Assembly: GCF_009742705.1 (NCBI RefSeq)
Contig: NZ_WPCU01000004.1
Coordinates: 57,580 to 118,321, forward strand
Direction of reading: 5' to 3'
Source: Auraticoccus cholistanensis
GTDB taxonomy: Bacteria > Actinomycetota > Actinomycetes > Propionibacteriales > Propionibacteriaceae
DNA: 60,742 bases
The position numbers and the translations under genes are program-made. The notes under the pieces were generated by a model. The model ran no database searches. It was given only the letters and a program-made list of their open reading frames with translations, and was not told the DNA's origin. How positions within the stretch are numbered: the stretch's first letter is position 1; every line of letters begins with the position of its first letter. Below, in pieces: positions 33,993 to 42,900 of the stretch.

Positions 33993-34031
33993 CCCGGAGC
34001 TCTCCGGCCCCGCCCGAAAAGTTGTTCACAG

Positions 34032-34054
34032 ATTGGTCAGATCCTCTGGCCAAT
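34032..34054. promoter_or_regulatory. Imperfect inverted repeat upstream of the Tad operon
   Basis: Two 10-nt arms, ATTGGTCAGA and TCTGGCCAAT, separated by TCC, differ from perfect symmetry at one position. The stretch is AT-richer than the surroundings (AAAAGTTGTTCACAGATTGG just before) and lies 71 nt before the first pilus gene. TTGTTC at 34022-34027 could be a -35 element, but no good -10 follows at the right distance. A regulator-binding site or a hairpin in the 5' leader is possible. Confidence 0.4.
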
Positions 34055-34124
34055 GAGCCCGTCGTCTGGTGGGCTCGTCACCGAGGACGGCCGCCGCGGG
34101 CCGTCGCCGGCGACGAGGAGGGCT

Positions 34125-34835
34125 GTGAGCAGCACTGCCAGGAGCACCCGCCCTCGCCCTGACCCCCGCCCGCCCGGCGCCGCGGCTGCGCCCCCGCCCA
34201 CTCCTCCGGGCCGGCCCGACCTCAGCGCCCTGGAGCAGGGGAACCGGCTGCGGGCCCGACGCTCACCCCGCTGGATCGCGGCCGGGGTGCTCGCCATCTC
34301 CCTCGGCGGGATCGGCGCGGTCCTGCTCTGGGACGGCGCCGTCAGCTCCCAGCAGGTGCTGCGGGTCAACACGCCGGTGGCCCGCGGCGAGGTCGTCGAG
34401 CCCGGTGATCTCGGCGCCGTCACCGTGGGGTCGGTCCCCGGGGTGTCGGTGGTCCCCGCCGGTCAGCTCGACGAGCTGGTCGGCCAGCACGCCCTGGTCG
34501 ACCTGGCCGCGGGCAGCCTCGTCCCCGCGGGCGGCATCGGCGCCCCCGACCTGGCGGAGGGGACCGTCCGGATGGGGCTGTCGCTCGCCCCCGGGCGCGT
34601 CCCGTCCGGGCCGCTCACACCGGGCCAGGACGTCCTGCTCATCCCCGTGCCCGCGCCCGACGACACCGCGGCGGCGCCGGGCGAGCGGGCCGTCGCCGCG
34701 GTGGTCGACGGACGACCCACCGTCGCGCCGGACGGCGTCTCCACCCTCGTCGACGTCACACTGCGCGCCCGCGACGCCGAGCTGGTCGCCCGGCTGGCCG
34801 CCACCGAGCGCCTCGTCCTCGCGCGGGTGTCCTGA
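34125..34835 (+). CDS. SAF-domain protein of the Tad locus (CpaB/RcpC-like)
   Basis: A 236-residue protein: a proline-rich cytoplasmic N-terminus of about 40 residues, a single membrane helix (WIAAGVLAISLGGIGAVLLW), then an extracytoplasmic SAF domain (VARGEVVEPGDLGAVTVG) and a beta-rich tail. CpaB/RcpC proteins of Tad systems have this anchor-plus-SAF layout and stabilise the assembly machine at the envelope. GTG at 34125 is preferred to the ATG at 34053: AGGAGG at 34116-34121 is close upstream, though the spacing is only 3 nt. The TadZ-like gene starts one base after this stop. It is the first gene of the pilus operon. Confidence 0.78.
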   Translation: MSSTARSTRPRPDPRPPGAAAAPPPTPPGRPDLSALEQGNRLRARRSPRWIAAGVLAISLGGIGAVLLWDGAVSSQQVLRVNTPVARGEVVEPGDLGAVTVGSVPGVSVVPAGQLDELVGQHALVDLAAGSLVPAGGIGAPDLAEGTVRMGLSLAPGRVPSGPLTPGQDVLLIPVPAPDDTAAAPGERAVAAVVDGRPTVAPDGVSTLVDVTLRARDAELVARLAATERLVLARVS

Positions 34836-34836
34836 G

Positions 34837-35622
34837 GTGGCGCTGCTCGTGCTGGCCGCCGCGCCCGGCTCGCCCGGCGTGACCGCCACCTGCGTCGGGC
34901 TCTCCCTGGTCTGGCCGCGGGACGTGCTGCTCGTCGACGCCGACCGCGACCCCGCCCAGGCGGTGCTGGCCGGCTTCCTGCAGGGCTCCGACGGCCGGGG
35001 CCGCGGCCTGGTCGAGCTCGCCCGCGCCCACCGGGAGGGCCGTCCGCTCGAGCGCGAGGTGCTGCACCACACCCTCCCGCTGGCCGAGGACGGAGCCCGC
35101 CGCCGGCTCTTCCTGCCCGGCTTCACCCGACCCGGCACCGCCCTGCTGTTCGCCCGGGTCTGGGGCGACCTCGGCCGCGCGCTGCAGAGCCTCGACACGG
35201 CCGGGTTCGACGTCGTGGTCGACGCCGGGCGGATCGGCGCCGGAGGACTGCCGCGGGAGCTGCTGTCCGTCGCCGATGCCGTGGCGGTGGTCACCCGCTC
35301 CTCGCTGCGGGCCCTGGCCGCCACCCGGCTGTACCTGCCCGACCTGCAGCAGACGGTGGGGCTGACCCGAGGCCAGCTGGGGCTGCTGCTGGTCGGCGAG
35401 GGGCAGCCGTACTCCCGCGCCGAGATCAGCGGCCAGTTCGGCCTCCCGGTGTGGTCGGTGCTGGACGACGACCCGGCCGGAGCCGCGGTGCTGTCGGAGG
35501 GCGCGCCCCACCCGCGCCGCTTCGGGCAGTCGGCGTACGCCCGGTCGCTGCGGCAGACCGCGCAGACCCTCTCCGAGCTCGTCGCCCGCTCACGCCAGCT
35601 CGTCACCGGGGTCGCGCGGTGA
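34837..35622 (+). CDS. TadZ/CpaE-like protein with a degenerate P-loop
   Basis: A 261-residue protein with the MinD/ParA fold, expected to localise the Tad machine to a site in the cell. The opening strand is LLVLAAAPGSPGVTATCVGL, where a functional deviant Walker A would be KGGxGKT; both lysines are missing. The next strand VLLVDADRD retains the Asp, and VVVDAGRIG corresponds to the switch II region. Loss of the P-loop is known in some TadZ proteins, which act as ATP-independent or weakly ATP-binding anchors. The N-terminal receiver-like domain of longer CpaE proteins is absent. GTG at 34837; it overlaps tadA by 4 nt. Confidence 0.75.
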   Translation: MALLVLAAAPGSPGVTATCVGLSLVWPRDVLLVDADRDPAQAVLAGFLQGSDGRGRGLVELARAHREGRPLEREVLHHTLPLAEDGARRRLFLPGFTRPGTALLFARVWGDLGRALQSLDTAGFDVVVDAGRIGAGGLPRELLSVADAVAVVTRSSLRALAATRLYLPDLQQTVGLTRGQLGLLLVGEGQPYSRAEISGQFGLPVWSVLDDDPAGAAVLSEGAPHPRRFGQSAYARSLRQTAQTLSELVARSRQLVTGVAR

Positions 35623-37088
35623 CCCACTCCCCGCTCGGCGCCGTGCCGCTGTTCCAGCAGCCCCCCGTCCCCGGTGACGCGCCCGCCCCGCCCGCCCCAC
35701 CCGCGGACGGCCCGCGCACCACCTTCACCGCCGCAGAGGTGGCCGGGACCCACCAGCTCCCCGGCGGCGGCGTGGACTGGGGCCTGGTGGTGGTGCTGCG
35801 GCGGCAGGCTTCCTCGGAGATCTCCGCCTCCACCCGGCAGTACCAGGAGGAGCACGGCCGGGCCATGCCCGACGTCGACCGCCGGCTGATGGGGCGGGCC
35901 ACCATCCGCTCGGTGGTGCGCCGCCACGCCGAGCAGCTCAGCGCGCTCGGGCACGAGCTGTGGCCGATCGAGGTGGAGCGCCGCTACGCCGCCGCGGTCG
36001 AGGACGCCGTCTTCGGCTACGGGCGGCTGCAGCCGCTGTTCGACCTGCCCACCGCCGAGAACATCGAGATCCACGGCTGCGACACCGTCACCGTCCAGCA
36101 CGGCGACGGCCGCCGGGTGGCGCACCCGCCGGTGGCCGACAGCGACGCCGAGCTGGTGGAGGCGATCCGCTTCCTCGGCGAGATGGCCAGCCCCAGCCGG
36201 CCCTTTGACGACGCCCACCCGACCATGACCCTCGCCCTGGGCGACCGGTTCCGGCTCCACGCCATCGGCTTCGGGCTCTCGCACCGGCCCTCGGTCACCA
36301 TCCGTCAGCACCTGCTGACCGACGTCACCCTCGCCGACCTGGCCGACACCGGTCTGCTCCCCGACGACGTGGCGGCCTTCCTCCACGCCGCCGTGCTGGC
36401 CCGCAAGTCGGTGGTGATCTCCGGCGACCAGGGGGCGGGCAAGACGACGCTGCTCCGCGCGCTGGTGGCGGCCATCCCGCTGACCGAGCGCTTCGGGACC
36501 ATCGAGACCGACTACGAGCTGCTGACGCACCTGCTGCCCGGTCGCGGCAACGTGGTCGCCCTGCAGGCCCGGGTGGGGCTCGGCGAGGTCGTCGACGGCC
36601 GCCGCCTGGGCGAGTTCAACGTCTCGGACCTGCTGCCGGAGGCGCTGCGGCAGAACCTCACCCGGCTGGTGATCGGCGAGGTCCGCGGCAGCGAGGCCGC
36701 GGCCATGTTCGAGGCCATGCAGGCCGGCCCCGGCTCGCTGTCGACCACGCACTCCCGCTCGGCCGCCAGCACCGTCGACCGGCTGGCCTCGCGGGTGGCC
36801 CAGGGCGGGGTGCTGACGATGGAGGAGGCCTACCGCCAGATCGCCCACAACATCGACCTGCTGGTGCACGTCAGCCTGGTCGACGACACCTGGCGCGGCG
36901 GGCCCCGCACCCGGCGGGTCAGCGAGATCCGCCAGCTCACCGGGGCGGTCGAGAACGGACGTCCCAGCACCCACCTCGTCTACGCCGACGGCCCGGGCGG
37001 TGCCTGGTTCAGCCCCGACCCGCAGTTCCTGGCCGACCTGCAGCCCTACGCCTCGACCTGGCGGGCCGACGCGGGAGCCCGACGGTGA
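35619..37088 (+). CDS. tadA: Tad pilus secretion ATPase TadA/CpaF
   Basis: A 489-residue type II/IV secretion ATPase that powers assembly of Flp-type pili. Walker A is GDQGAGKTT near residue 270, the Asp box/Walker B region is LTRLVIGEVRGSEAAAMFEA and the His box is GSLSTTHSRSAAS. The N-terminal 100 residues are family-typical with a helical bundle (YGRLQPLFDLPTAENIEIHG). GTG at 35619 overlaps the tadZ stop and this stop overlaps the tadB start, so the machine is translationally coupled. Predicted cytoplasmic, at the inner face of the membrane. Confidence 0.93.
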   Translation: MTHSPLGAVPLFQQPPVPGDAPAPPAPPADGPRTTFTAAEVAGTHQLPGGGVDWGLVVVLRRQASSEISASTRQYQEEHGRAMPDVDRRLMGRATIRSVVRRHAEQLSALGHELWPIEVERRYAAAVEDAVFGYGRLQPLFDLPTAENIEIHGCDTVTVQHGDGRRVAHPPVADSDAELVEAIRFLGEMASPSRPFDDAHPTMTLALGDRFRLHAIGFGLSHRPSVTIRQHLLTDVTLADLADTGLLPDDVAAFLHAAVLARKSVVISGDQGAGKTTLLRALVAAIPLTERFGTIETDYELLTHLLPGRGNVVALQARVGLGEVVDGRRLGEFNVSDLLPEALRQNLTRLVIGEVRGSEAAAMFEAMQAGPGSLSTTHSRSAASTVDRLASRVAQGGVLTMEEAYRQIAHNIDLLVHVSLVDDTWRGGPRTRRVSEIRQLTGAVENGRPSTHLVYADGPGGAWFSPDPQFLADLQPYASTWRADAGARR

Positions 37089-37963
37089 GCGAGCTGCTCG
37101 CCCTGCTCACCGGTTCGCTGCTCGCGGGGGGCGCGCTCGCCCTGGCCCACGGCCTCCGGCGCCGCCCGCACGGCGAGGCCGTCCGGCCGCGGCTGGGTCT
37201 CCGGACCCGCTGGGCCCGGCTGACCCGCCGCCCACCGGGCCGTGCCGGGCGCCGCCGCGACCTGCTGCTCCTCGCCGGCGTGGCGCTGGGAGCCGTCGGC
37301 TACCTGGTGACCGGGATCCCGCTGACCCTGCTGCTGGTGCCGGCGGCGGTGGTGGGGCTGCCCTGGCTGCTGGCCGAGCCGGTCAACCGCGACCTGGAGC
37401 TGCTGCGGGCCCTGGACCGCTGGGTCCGCACGATGACCGCGACGCTGCAGACGGGGCAGTCGGTGCCGGACGCGCTGCGGGCCTCCGTCCGGCAGGCACC
37501 GGACCTGCTCGCCGACGACCTCCGGCTGGTCGCGGCACGCCTGGACGACCGCTGGACCGTCCGCGAAGCGCTGCTGGCCATGGCCGACTCGCTCGACAGC
37601 CCGGACGCCGACACCGTGCTGGCCGCGCTGGTGCTGGCCTCGGAGCGGGGCGGCACCGGCGTCGCCACCACGCTGCGCGAGCTCTCCGAGGCCAGCCAGG
37701 ACCGGCTCCGCTCGATGCGCGAGGTCGAGGTGGAGCGGGCGAAACCCCGCATCGTCGTCCGCCAGGTCACCGTCATCACCGTGGTGGTGCTGGGCGTGGC
37801 CCTCGTCGTCGTCCGCGACTTCTTCAGCCCCTACGCCACGCCGCTGGGCCAGGCCCTGCTCGCCGCGCTGCTGGCGGCCTACGCCGCGTCCCTGGTGTGG
37901 CTGCGCCGGCTGACCGTGCCGCCCCGCCGTGAACGCATCCTGACCGCGGAGCCGCTGCGGTGA
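37085..37963 (+). CDS. tadB: Tad inner-membrane platform protein TadB
   Basis: A 292-residue GspF-fold membrane protein. Two hydrophobic segments near the N-terminal third (GVALGAVGYLVTGIPLTLLL), a cytoplasmic helical domain with the family's LQTGQSVPDALRAS and SERGGTGVATTLRELSEAS, and two C-terminal membrane helices are visible. TadB and TadC together form the platform on which TadA acts. GTG at 37085 overlaps the tadA stop and the stop overlaps tadC. Length is normal for the family. Confidence 0.88.
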   Translation: MSELLALLTGSLLAGGALALAHGLRRRPHGEAVRPRLGLRTRWARLTRRPPGRAGRRRDLLLLAGVALGAVGYLVTGIPLTLLLVPAAVVGLPWLLAEPVNRDLELLRALDRWVRTMTATLQTGQSVPDALRASVRQAPDLLADDLRLVAARLDDRWTVREALLAMADSLDSPDADTVLAALVLASERGGTGVATTLRELSEASQDRLRSMREVEVERAKPRIVVRQVTVITVVVLGVALVVVRDFFSPYATPLGQALLAALLAAYAASLVWLRRLTVPPRRERILTAEPLR

Positions 37964-38868
37964 CGGCGCACCTGAGCACCCTCCTGGTGGTGCTGACCGG
38001 CGCCCTGCTCGCGGGTGGGCTGGTGCTGCTGCTGCGGGCCCTGGTCCCGGCGACGCCGCGGCTGGCCGACGCGCTGGAGCTGCTCGCCGTGGAGACCGGG
38101 CCCACCGCCCGGGTGGAGCCCGACCCCTCGGCCGCGCCGCGCGGTCGCGGCGAGCGGCTGGGCGCCTGGCTGCACCGGCACTCGCCGCAGCCGGTGACCG
38201 CGCGTCAGCTCCAGCTGCTCGACCTGCGGGGCCAGACGCTGACGGCCTTCTTCACCGAGAAGCTGCTGATGGCGGTGGTCGGTGCGCTGCTGCCGCTGCT
38301 GGTGAGCGCCTGCCTGATGCTGCTGGTCGACGTGTCCCTGGCGGTCCCCGTGCTGGCGACCCTGGCCGGGGCGGTGGCGGGCTGGTTCGTGCCCGACCTG
38401 GGGCTGCACCGCGGCGAGCGGGCGGCCCGCACCGCGGCCAGCGAGGCGCTCTTCGCCTACTTCGACCTGGTGGTGCTGGAGCGGCTGGCGAACCGCTCGG
38501 CCACCCAGGCCCTGCAGGCGGCCGCCGCCATGTCGAGCAGCCCGCTGTTCCTGCGGATCCAGGCCGCGCTGGAGCGGGCGAGGCTCGAGCAGCGTCCGCC
38601 CTGGCCGGGGCTGTCCCGGCTGGCCGAGCAGCTCGACCTGCCGCAGCTGGCCGACCTGGCCGACGTGATGAGCCTGGACGAGACCGGCGCGCCGCTCGCG
38701 GCGACGCTGCGGGCCCGCGTCCGCGAGCTGCGCGACGCCCACCGCAACGACGTCACCATCGCCGCGCAGGAGGTCTCGGAGCGGATGTCGGTGGTGATGG
38801 TGGTGCCGGCCATGGTCTTCGGGCTGATCTTCCTGGTGCCCCCGCTGCTGCGGCTGGTGGGCCCGTGA
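37960..38868 (+). CDS. tadC: Tad inner-membrane platform protein TadC
   Basis: A 302-residue paralogue of the preceding protein with the same topology: N-terminal anchor, a pair of central membrane helices (LLMAVVGALLPLLVSACLML), the T2SSF helical domain (YFDLVVLERLANRSATQALQ) and a C-terminal membrane helix with MVVPAMVFGLIFLVPPLL. GTG at 37960 overlaps the preceding stop (GTGA). It is followed by an 80-nt gap before the pilin-like gene, the only real gap in the operon, where a processing site or internal promoter could lie. Confidence 0.87.
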   Translation: MTAHLSTLLVVLTGALLAGGLVLLLRALVPATPRLADALELLAVETGPTARVEPDPSAAPRGRGERLGAWLHRHSPQPVTARQLQLLDLRGQTLTAFFTEKLLMAVVGALLPLLVSACLMLLVDVSLAVPVLATLAGAVAGWFVPDLGLHRGERAARTAASEALFAYFDLVVLERLANRSATQALQAAAAMSSSPLFLRIQAALERARLEQRPPWPGLSRLAEQLDLPQLADLADVMSLDETGAPLAATLRARVRELRDAHRNDVTIAAQEVSERMSVVMVVPAMVFGLIFLVPPLLRLVGP

Positions 38869-38948
38869 CATCCGCCTGTGGACAACTCCCCCGGGGCGCC
38901 CTGCCGCCCCGTCGACCCGTGCAGACTTCGAGCTCGAGGAGGAAGCAG

Positions 38949-39131
38949 ATGCAGAAGCTGTTGGCCCTGGTGGTCGGGTTCTGGCTGGAGCCCGGCCCGC
39001 GCCGCGACGAGCGAGGGCTCTCCCAGTCGACCGAGAACGCCATCCTGCTCGCGGGCGCCATCGCGGTGGCCACCATCGTGGTCACCGCGGTGACGCTCTA
39101 CGTGCGCGCCAGGATGCCGGGCGGCGAGTGA
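38949..39131 (+). CDS. Flp-type pilin-like small protein
   Basis: A 60-residue protein. A charged N-terminal leader ends in RRDERG, followed by LSQSTENAILLAG and a long hydrophobic helix, then YVRARMPGGE. This is the class III (Flp) prepilin plan: cleavage after Gly, a Glu a few residues in, and an N-terminal hydrophobic helix for assembly. The start is excellent: AGGAGG at 38937-38942 with 6-nt spacing to ATG 38949, stronger than for its neighbours, as expected for an abundant structural subunit. Its stop overlaps the TadE-like gene. No prepilin peptidase gene is seen in the window. Confidence 0.7.
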   Translation: MQKLLALVVGFWLEPGPRRDERGLSQSTENAILLAGAIAVATIVVTAVTLYVRARMPGGE

Positions 39132-39508
39132 CCGGCCCGGGTCGCCGCGACGAGCGGGGCATGACCGAGTCCGTGCAGTGGGCTCTGGTCGTCCCCGTCG
39201 TGCTGGCGACCCTGCTCGGCGCCGTCCAGGTCGCCACCTGGGTGCACGGACGCAACACCGTGCGGCACGCGGCGGCCGCCGCCGCCGAGGCGGCGGCCGT
39301 GTCCACCGGTGGTGCCGCCGGCGCGGAGGCGTCCCGGGTGGCCGAGCAGGTGGCGGCGGCCGGCGGCCTGGACGCGGTGCAGGTCGTGGTCCGCAGCCAT
39401 CCCGACCGGGTGGAGGTGGCCGTCACCGGGGACGTGGCCCTGGTCGTCGACCTGGGGCTGGGCTCGGTCTCGGCCCAGGCCGCCGCACCCCGGGAGCGGG
39501 TCTCGTGA
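39128..39508 (+). CDS. TadE-like pseudopilin
   Basis: A 126-residue protein with a short positively charged leader ending RRDERG, then MTESVQWALVVPVVLATLLG, the TadE-type N-terminal helix carrying the conserved Glu, and a soluble Ala/Val-rich C-terminal domain. TadE proteins are minor pseudopilins processed by the prepilin peptidase and probably tip or base components. GTG at 39128 overlaps the pilin stop; the following gene overlaps this stop in turn. The family assignment rests on the N-terminal region and the operon position. Confidence 0.75.
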   Translation: MTGPGRRDERGMTESVQWALVVPVVLATLLGAVQVATWVHGRNTVRHAAAAAAEAAAVSTGGAAGAEASRVAEQVAAAGGLDAVQVVVRSHPDRVEVAVTGDVALVVDLGLGSVSAQAAAPRERVS

Positions 39509-39936
39509 CGGCCGCGACCCACCGCGGCGAGCGCGGTGCCGTGGCCACCGAGCTGGTGCTGCTGGTGCCGTCCCTGGTCGTGGTGGTCGGCCTGCTGGTG
39601 GCCGGCGGGCGGATCTGGCTGGCGCGGCAGTCGCTGGAGGAGGCCGCCGCCGGCGGGGCGCGCGCCGCCTCGCTGGCGCGCAGCGCCGCCTCGGCCCGGC
39701 AGCTGGCCGAGGAGTCCGTGCAGGCCAACGTGACCACGGCCGGGATGACCTGCGCCCCGATGGTGCTGGACGTCGACACGTCCGGCTTCGCCGTCGCGCC
39801 CGGGGTGCCGGCGTCGGTGACCACGACGGTCACCTGCCGGATCTCGCTGTCCGACGTGGCCGTCCCCGGGCTGCCCGGCGCCATGACCCTCAGCGCGGAC
39901 GGCGAGTCGGCGCTCGACACCTTCCGGAGCCGGTGA
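39505..39936 (+). CDS. TadE/TadF-like pseudopilin
   Basis: A 143-residue second pseudopilin. After THRGERG comes AVATELVLLVPSLVVVVGLL, the classic TadE/TadG-like start with a conserved Glu, then a helical region (RQSLEEAAAGGARAASLARS) and a beta-rich C-terminus with two cysteines (MTCAP and VTCRIS) that could form a disulfide outside the membrane. GTG at 39505 overlaps the preceding stop. The stop shares one base with the ATG of the large LysM-BTAD gene (TGATG), so all pilus genes remain coupled. Confidence 0.75.
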   Translation: MTAATHRGERGAVATELVLLVPSLVVVVGLLVAGGRIWLARQSLEEAAAGGARAASLARSAASARQLAEESVQANVTTAGMTCAPMVLDVDTSGFAVAPGVPASVTTTVTCRISLSDVAVPGLPGAMTLSADGESALDTFRSR

Positions 39937-42900
39937 TGAGGCTGCTGCGCGGTCTGGCCGCCCTGACGGCGCTGCTGGCGCTGCTGGTCGGCGCCCCGGC
40001 GCTGCTGCTCGCCGGCGGACGGCTCCCCGAGGTCCCGACCGGTTGGTCCTCGCTGCGGCAGTCGCTGACGGCCGTCGACGACGGCTCCTGGGTGCTGGGC
40101 GTCCTCACCGTCCTCGGGTGGCTGGCGTGGTGCGCGCTGCTGGCCTCGACCGGGGCGGAGCTGGTGGCGCTGACCCGCGGCCACCGGGTGCGGCTGCCCG
40201 GACTGGCCCTTCCCCAGCAGCTGGTGCGGCCGCTGCTGGTGGCGGTCCTCGGGCTGGCGCTGAGCCCCTCGGCCAGCTCGTCGGCGGCGACCCCCGTGAC
40301 GGGCCCGCCGCCGGGTCCGGACCCGGTCCTCGCCGGACCCTCGCGGCCGGTGGACCCGCCGGCGGAGAGCAGCCGTCCCGGCGAGACCGTGCACCAGGTC
40401 GTGGCCGGCGACGACCTGTGGAGCCTGGCGGAGCAGTACTACGGCGACGGGTCCCGGTGGCGCCGCATCGCGGAGGCCAACCCCACCCTGCTGACCGGCG
40501 GCGCCGACCACCTCGAACCCGGCTGGCGGCTCGTGGTGCCAGGGGCCGCCCGTCCGGCGGCCGGGACCGTCACCGTGGCCGCCGGTGACACGCTCAGCGG
40601 GCTGGCCCGGCAGCACCTGGGTGACCCCGGGCGGTGGCCCGAGCTCGCCGCCGCCAACCGCGAGGTGCTGGACGACCCGGACCTGCTGCCCGTCGGGCTG
40701 GTGCTCCGGCTCCCCGACGCGGCCGCCGCCCCCGCCGTCGAGGAGCAGCCGGACGCCCAGCCGACCCCGACGGCTCCCAGCACCCGGACGGCTCCTCGCA
40801 CCCCGACGGCTCCCCGCACCCCGGGAGCGACCCCGACCCCGGAGGCGAGGCCGACCCCGGAGGCGAGGCCGACCCCGGAGGCGAGGCCAACCCCGGCCCC
40901 CGACCGGCCGGCACCGGAGCCCGGGACGGCACCTGCGCCGGTGGAGGCCGGGCCCGGACGGTCCGACGACGACCTGGACCGGTTGGCCCGCGTCGGGATC
41001 GTGGGCAGCACCGGCGGGCTGCTGGCCGCGGCCGTGGTGGGTGGCCTGGCCTACCGCCGCTCGGTCCAGCTCGCCACCCGGCCGGCCGGACGACGCCCGC
41101 TCGTCCCGGCAGCGGCCGCGCAGCGGGTCCGCGCCGCGCTGGCGCAGCACCAGGAGCCGCTCACCCTCGCCCACCTCGGCTGGGTCCAGCGGGCGGTGGC
41201 CGGGCACTGCCGCCGGGCCGCCGCGCCGGTGCCGGAGCTGGACCACGTGCGGGTGGAGGCCGAGCGCATCAGCCTGCTGCTCACCAGCACCCCTGTGCCG
41301 GCGCCGCCCGGGTTCGACTCCCGGACCGAGCTGGTGCCCGGGCCGGACGGCCCCCGCCTGCTCACCACCTGGGAGCTGGACGCCGTCCGCTGGCAGCAGC
41401 AGCGGGACCGGCTGCCGGCGGAGGACGAGGACGTCGCCTGGCCGGCGTTGGTGTCCCTCGGTGTGCAGGACGACGCCACGGTGCTGGTCTGCCTGCGCCG
41501 GCTGGGGCTGACCGAGGTCGTCGGCCCCTCGGCCGGCGTGGTCGAGTCGGCGGTCGCCGCCCTGCTGCTCGAGCTCGGCTGCAGCGGCTGGGCGGGGCAG
41601 GTCCGGGTCGGCGTGGTGGGCCGCACCGGACGCGACGTGGCCGCCGCCGCCGACCTGCCCTCGCTGACCGTCCACGACCACCTTGAGCCGGTGCTCTCGG
41701 CCGCCGAGCGGCGCTGGCAGGCACAGCGGGTGGCCCAGGGTCATCCCGACGTGCGCCGGCTGCACCCGGAGGCCGACACCGCCTGGGCGCCGGAGGTGCT
41801 GCTGGTCTCGACGCCGCCGGAGCCCTCGCAGTGGGCGCGGCTGCGGCGCCTGGTGGACGAGGGAGCCCCGCTGGGGGTCGTGGTCGCCACCACCGGCGGG
41901 CCCGAGGCCGGCGGTCCCCGGAGCGCAGCCACCTCCCGGCTCGCGCTCGCGGGCGACGGCGACCGCGCCGAGCTGGTGCGGCCGGGGCACCCCCCGCTGG
42001 TCCTGGTCCCGCAGCTCGTGGCGCCCGAGGTGCGTGCCGCGGTGGCCGAGCTGCTCCGGGTCACCGGCAGCGACAGCACCCAGCCGGGGCCCTGGTGGGC
42101 GGCCGAGGACGACGTGGCCGCCCGCAGAGGGGCGGGACCACCGCCGGCCCGGTCGGCACCGGACGCGCCCGAGCTCATGGCAGGCGGCCTCCAGTCCGGT
42201 GCAGCAGCGCCCCTGTCCCGCCTGCCCAGCACCCACCCCGAGGAGGTCCCGGTCGTGAGCAGCGCCCCCGCTCACGCGGCGATGACCGCCGCGGGGCCGA
42301 CGGTGCTCCTGCTCGGCCCCGTCGAGCTGGTGGGCGCCCGCGGCACGCCGCCGAGCCGGGCGGTCAAGCAGTGCGTGGAGTACTGCGCCTGGCTGCTGGA
42401 GAACCCCGGACGGACCGCCCCCGCCATGGCTGCCTCGCTGGTGGTGGCCGAGGGCACCCGGCGCTCGAACATGAGCCGGCTGCGCAGCTGGCTGGGGACG
42501 GACGAGGACGGCGAGCCCTACCTGCCCGACGCCTACTCCGGCCGCATCTCCCTGCACCCCGGGGTCGGCTCGGACTGGGACGAGCTCCGCGCCCTGGTCG
42601 GCGGCGGGGTGCCCACCGCCCGCACCGAGGCCCTGGTCACCGCGCTCCGCCTGGTCCGCGGGGCCCCGCTGGCCGACGCCGCCCCCGGGCAGTGGGGATG
42701 GGCCGAGGAGCTGCGGGTCGAGATGCTCTGCACGGTCCGCGACATCGCCCTCGTGGTCGCCGACCGCGCGCTGGCCGCCGGTGACCTCGACCTGGCCCGG
42801 TGGGCGGCGGCGCGCGGGTTGACCGTCAGCCCCGACGACGAGCGGCTGCTCACCGCGCGGCTCCGCACGGAGCACCAGGCGGGCAACCGGGGCGAGGTGG

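Noticed and set aside
39423-42875. A very long minus-strand open frame opposite the LysM-BTAD gene
   Set aside because: It is antisense to a multidomain gene with recognisable LysM and BTAD motifs, and its translation is Arg/Gly/His/Pro-rich without motifs. High GC makes such antisense frames common.
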